Positions 8,260 to 8,558 of a stretch of DNA of 8,558 bases are shown piece by piece. Under the pieces are notes generated by a model that was given only the letters and a program-made list of their open reading frames with translations, was not told the DNA's origin and made no database searches. Origin of the DNA: Wenzhouxiangella sp. (GTDB lineage: Bacteria; Pseudomonadota; Gammaproteobacteria; Xanthomonadales; Wenzhouxiangellaceae); assembly GCA_021767625.1 (NCBI GenBank), contig JAASTB010000075.1, positions 1 to 8,558 on the forward strand, read 5' to 3'. Both the position numbers and the translations under genes were made by a program. Position 1 is the first letter of the stretch. Each line of letters opens with the position of its first letter.

Positions 8260-8558
8260 GTCGGCTGCGCGTCATGATCATGGCCGCCGGAACCGGCGGA
8301 CACATCTTTCCCGGCTTGGCCGTGGCCTCGGTGCTGCGCCAGCGCGGGGTGACGGTGAGCTGGCTGGGTACGCCGACGGGCTTGGAGAACCGGCTGGTTC
8401 CGGCTGCCGACATCCAACTCGACTGCATCACCATATCCGGCCTGCGCGGGAGAGGGCTCCTGGGCTGGCTGGCCGCGCCCTGGCGCGTACTCAAGGCCGT
8501 GAGCCAGGCGCGGAAGCTGATGCGCGCCCATCGTCCCGATTGCGTGCTCAGCATGGGC
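8256..8558 (+). CDS. murG: MurG, UDP-GlcNAc:lipid I GlcNAc transferase (3'-truncated by window edge)
   Basis: Partial gene: 101 codons, open to the end of the window, from a family of about 355 residues. MurG is a GT-B fold peripheral membrane enzyme that converts lipid I into lipid II on the cytoplasmic face. Only part of the N-terminal acceptor domain is visible. It contains the first glycine-rich loop AAGTGGHIFPGLAVA (residues 10-24), WLGTPTGLENRLVP, the ISGLRGRG motif and an AAPWRVLKAVSQA helix. All align with E. coli MurG (AGGTGGHVFPGLAVA, ISGLRGKG). The loop has Ala11 where E. coli has Gly13. The ATG at 8256 overlaps the ftsW stop as ATGA. AAGGAG at 8241-8246 lies 9 nt upstream. The UDP-GlcNAc-binding C-terminal domain lies outside the window and cannot be judged. 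Confidence 0.96.
   Translation, partial: MSRLRVMIMAAGTGGHIFPGLAVASVLRQRGVTVSWLGTPTGLENRLVPAADIQLDCITISGLRGRGLLGWLAAPWRVLKAVSQARKLMRAHRPDCVLSMG

Overview
The window is a 5'-to-3' run of nine plus-strand genes from a bacterial division and cell wall (dcw) cluster: mraZ (5' end cut off), rsmH (mraW), ftsL, ftsI, murE, murF, mraY, ftsW and murG (3' end cut off). The DNA is clearly GC-rich, with strong G/C preference at third codon positions. The proteins resemble Escherichia coli counterparts closely in motif content and length (RsmH 314 aa, MraY 358 aa, FtsI 565 aa). A gammaproteobacterium is therefore the best guess. The very short FtsL and the lack of murD between mraY and ftsW are reminiscent of the Xanthomonadales/Wenzhouxiangella side of the class. 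That placement is inference from memory, not from a search.

Layout: positions 1-301 hold the C-terminal two thirds of the regulator MraZ. Positions 305-1249 encode the 16S rRNA methyltransferase RsmH. Positions 1246-3206 encode the divisome proteins FtsL and FtsI (PBP3). Positions 3199-7072 encode three consecutive steps of peptidoglycan precursor synthesis: MurE (adds meso-diaminopimelate), MurF (adds D-Ala-D-Ala) and MraY (makes lipid I). Positions 7078-8259 encode the septal glycosyltransferase FtsW. Positions 8256-8558 encode the start of MurG (makes lipid II).

Together the genes carry UDP-MurNAc-dipeptide or tripeptide precursors through to lipid II (MurE, MurF, MraY, MurG) and then polymerise and crosslink it at the septum (FtsW, FtsI, with FtsL in the FtsQLB regulator). 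The genes are packed almost without spacers. Six junctions overlap by 4 to 8 nt and the other two gaps are 3 and 5 nt, so a single polycistronic transcript with translational coupling is expected. There is no intergenic space for a promoter, terminator, RNA gene or mobile element. The promoter and MraZ operator repeats should lie upstream of position 1.

No novel system is visible; this is a conserved housekeeping cluster. The main point worth a second look is that murD is absent from its usual place. Smaller points are departures from consensus in the MurE, MurG and FtsW motifs, a ftsW ribosome binding site that contains the mraY stop codon, and an in-frame mraZ-TAG-rsmH junction. The long minus-strand open frames are GC-driven shadows.
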